64,000 nucleotides of DNA from NCBI RefSeq assembly GCF_014287475.1, contig NZ_JACOPF010000003.1:62001-126000 (forward strand), read 5' to 3'. The DNA comes from Mediterraneibacter hominis. GTDB lineage: Bacteria > Bacillota > Clostridia > Lachnospirales > Lachnospiraceae. Below, one piece after another: positions 62,457 to 64,000 of this stretch (position 1 is the first letter of the stretch; each line of letters begins with the position of its first letter). Made by a program: the position numbers and the translations under genes. The notes beneath the pieces were generated by a model. The model ran no database searches. It was not told the origin of the DNA and saw only the letters and a list, made by a program, of their open reading frames with translations.

Positions 62457-62622
62457 GTAACAGTTCAGCCCGTGCCATTCGTAAAACCGCACTGCGTGCT
62501 TATTGTGGCTGCCGCCACCGTTTTACTCATTGACGGGCGCTTAAGTTCATACAGATGTACGCACGCAAAAACATGCAAGCATGTTTTATGCTTTTCGCAC
62601 AACTGTATGGCTGAACTACTAC
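62457..62622. mobile_element. MITE-like element, copy C (166 bp)
   Basis: The left end is the family consensus GTAACAGTTCAGCC; the right end is GGCTGAACTACTAC, with two changes. AAAAAATC (62449-62456) and AAAAAATT (62623-62630) flank it, 7 of 8 identical. The internal hairpin AAAACATGC/GCATGTTTT is retained, with a changed loop (AA instead of AG). Confidence 0.85.
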
Positions 62623-62650
62623 AAAAAATTAAATATTTTCTATAAAGTAA

Positions 62651-62687
62651 TTGCAAAATTTATTGTAAGGTACTATAATGTATACAA
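62651..62687 (+). promoter_or_regulatory. Promoter and operator of the LarA-like gene
   Basis: TTGCAA (62651-62656), a 17-base spacer and a perfect TATAAT (62674-62679). ATGTATACAA at 62678-62687 overlaps the start region and differs by one base from the TTGTATACAA core of the ABC operon operator. Confidence 0.65.
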
Positions 62688-62724
62688 CACATAGTACAAT
62701 AAAGAGTACAATAGGAGAAGAAAG

Positions 62725-64000
62725 ATGAGAGAACGACAATTTGTAGCGGACCTGGTCAGTGACCAGAAGCTGCCGAGAATGTTCAGAGCGAAGCAGAAAT
62801 TTCTGCGAAATAGCATTGAAGTCGAAAAGATCCCGAATATCATTGAACATCTTCTTTCCGATGAAAAATTTTCGTCCCAGATAAAGCCAGGAATGAGGAT
62901 TGCGATTACTGCAGGAAGCAGAGGAATTGCCAATGTAGCTCTTACTACAAAATGTATTGCTGATTTTGTGAAAAAGAAAGGCGCCAAGCCGTTTATTGTT
63001 CCTGCAATGGGAAGTCATGGAGGAGCTACGGCAGAAGGACAGAGAGAAATTTTGGAAGGATACGGCATTACAGAAGCGTATACCGGATGTCCGATTGTTT
63101 CTTCTATGGAAGTCAAGAAAATAGGATTGACAGAGGACGGCAGAGAAGTATTTATCGATAAACATGCCGCGGAAGCAGACGGAATTATATTGGGATGCCG
63201 TATCAAGCCCCACACTGCATTTCGCGGACCGTATGAAAGCGGTATGATGAAAATGATGGCGATTGGGCTTGGAAAACAGCATGGAGCAGAGGTGTGCCAT
63301 GAGGCAGGATTTAAGAATATGGCAAAAAATGTTCCTATGTTTGGAAAGGCAATTATAGAAAATGCGCCAATCTTGTTTGCGGTTCCGACAATTGAAAATG
63401 CATATGATGAAACATGGAAAATCACAGCCGTAAACGCGGATGAGATTGAAGAAAAGGAACCGGAGCTGTTAAAGGAGGCAGCGGCAAATATGCCTCGTAT
63501 TTTGGTGGATAGCTGTGATGTACTTGTAGTAGATCAGATAGGTAAGAATTTCAGTGGAGACGGGATGGATCCCAATATTACAGGGACGTTTTGTACGCCT
63601 TATGCAACAGGAGGTATACAGTCGCAGAAGGTATGTGTTTTAGATTTAAGTCCTGAAACACATGGAAATGGGATTGGTCTTGGGTATTCTAGTGCGACGA
63701 CAAAAAGAGTCTTTGACAAGCTGGATTTAGCGTCTATGTACCCGAATGCAATTACCTGTACTGTTTTAGGAGGAGTCCGGATTCCGATTATTATGGAAAG
63801 CGATAAAGAAGCGATTCAGGTATGCGTAAAAACGTGTAACGAGATTGATAAATCAAACGCGCGTATTGTTCGGATTCCGAACAGCTTGCATATCGAACAT
63901 ATTATGCTGTCAGAAGCTTACTATGACGAGGTAAGAAAGAATCCAGATATGGAGATAGAGTCAGAGCCAGAAGACTGGGGATTTGATGAAAATGGAAATT
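62725..64000 (+). CDS. Lactate racemase-domain (LarA/DUF2088) protein, 3' end cut by window edge
   Basis: The frame is open from the ATG at 62725 (TAGGAGAAG upstream) to the right edge, giving 425 residues without a stop. Features matching the LarA N-terminal domain are AITAGSRGI, VPAMGSHGGAT, GCRIKPHTAFRG, a Lys in GMMKMMAIGLGKQHG, and a following His. In LarA these residues hold the nickel-pincer cofactor or act in catalysis. Homologues may epimerise or dehydrate other 2-hydroxy acids or sugar acids. Its place beside sugar-acid-type genes supports that over lactate, but the substrate is unknown. Confidence 0.8.
   Translation, partial: MRERQFVADLVSDQKLPRMFRAKQKFLRNSIEVEKIPNIIEHLLSDEKFSSQIKPGMRIAITAGSRGIANVALTTKCIADFVKKKGAKPFIVPAMGSHGGATAEGQREILEGYGITEAYTGCPIVSSMEVKKIGLTEDGREVFIDKHAAEADGIILGCRIKPHTAFRGPYESGMMKMMAIGLGKQHGAEVCHEAGFKNMAKNVPMFGKAIIENAPILFAVPTIENAYDETWKITAVNADEIEEKEPELLKEAAANMPRILVDSCDVLVVDQIGKNFSGDGMDPNITGTFCTPYATGGIQSQKVCVLDLSPETHGNGIGLGYSSATTKRVFDKLDLASMYPNAITCTVLGGVRIPIIMESDKEAIQVCVKTCNEIDKSNARIVRIPNSLHIEHIMLSEAYYDEVRKNPDMEIESEPEDWGFDENGN

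Noticed and set aside
27764..62622. The repeated 165-bp sequences as a CRISPR array or riboswitch
   Set aside because: Copies are single and kilobases apart, lack spacers, and have terminal inverted repeats with site-specific 8-bp duplications, which points to mobility.
62629..63300. Minus-strand frame of 223 codons at the right end
   Set aside because: It lies opposite the LarA-domain gene, whose motifs and ribosome site are clear.

Overview
The window looks like chromosome from a spore-forming, low-to-moderate GC anaerobe of the Clostridia, most likely a gut Lachnospiraceae. The evidence is the conserved order hup-rqcP-yabP-yabQ-divIC-spoIIE-tilS-hpt-ftsH, a CotS-type spore protein, AGGAGG-type ribosome binding sites on almost every gene, dense co-directional operons and Lachnospiraceae-type accessory families. 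I assign this from gene content only and cannot name a species. I saw no rRNA, tRNA, CRISPR array, prophage or transposase gene.

Layout. 1-4.2 kb: a five-gene catabolic-looking operon (DUF917, DUF1177, AroM, M29-like peptidase, Asp/Glu/hydantoin racemase family), cut by the left edge. 4.2-11.9 kb: DUF554 membrane protein, asnS, an SbcD/YhaO-YhaN-like pair, CCA-adding enzyme, CotS-like kinase-fold protein. 11.9-23 kb: phosphosugar mutase, then the HU/sporulation/cell-division/tRNA/FtsH block and a GH13 alpha-glucan hydrolase. 23-26.5 kb: hairpin-rich intergenic DNA, an XRE regulator with a small membrane protein, and a pyridoxal-kinase/ECF-S-component/radical SAM operon. 26.8-33.4 kb: a fructan or sucrose locus (LacI regulator, GH32, sugar ABC transporter without an ATPase, YczE-like protein). 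33.6-35.8 kb: map and a DUF1015 gene on the minus strand. 36.3-45.3 kb: FHA protein, aconitase-family hydratase, ECF sigma factor with a membrane-anchored beta-propeller protein, tatD, rsmA, citrate synthase. 45.3-51.7 kb: lipase-like hydrolase, DUF4190, Lgt-family protein, a DUF5058 membrane pair with an M20 peptidase, and a MATE exporter. 51.7-64 kb: a carbohydrate or organic-acid locus (zinc dehydrogenase, FadR-type regulator, ribose-type ABC transporter with two permeases, amidohydrolase, MFS transporter, UlaG-like hydrolase, GntR/FCD regulator, LarA-domain protein running off the right edge).

The clearest non-coding discovery is a family of 161-166 bp elements with 14-bp inverted ends beginning GTAA and 8-bp flanking duplications. 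There are full copies at 27764, 36022 and 62457, and a 37-bp deletion derivative sits directly at the rsmA stop codon (43760). They behave like miniature transposons, probably mobilised by an IS66-type transposase located elsewhere. Two other short repeat families occur: a hairpin cluster at 23161 whose tail recurs at 39311 with a compensated base pair, and a two-unit repeat at 24209 that recurs inverted at 35889.

The best candidates for undescribed biology are the left-edge DUF917/DUF1177/AroM operon, the right-edge catabolic locus whose ABC and LarA-like promoters share a TTGTATACAA-type site, the aconitase-family enzyme with an altered cluster-ligand motif, and a SpoIIE that lacks its membrane domain.
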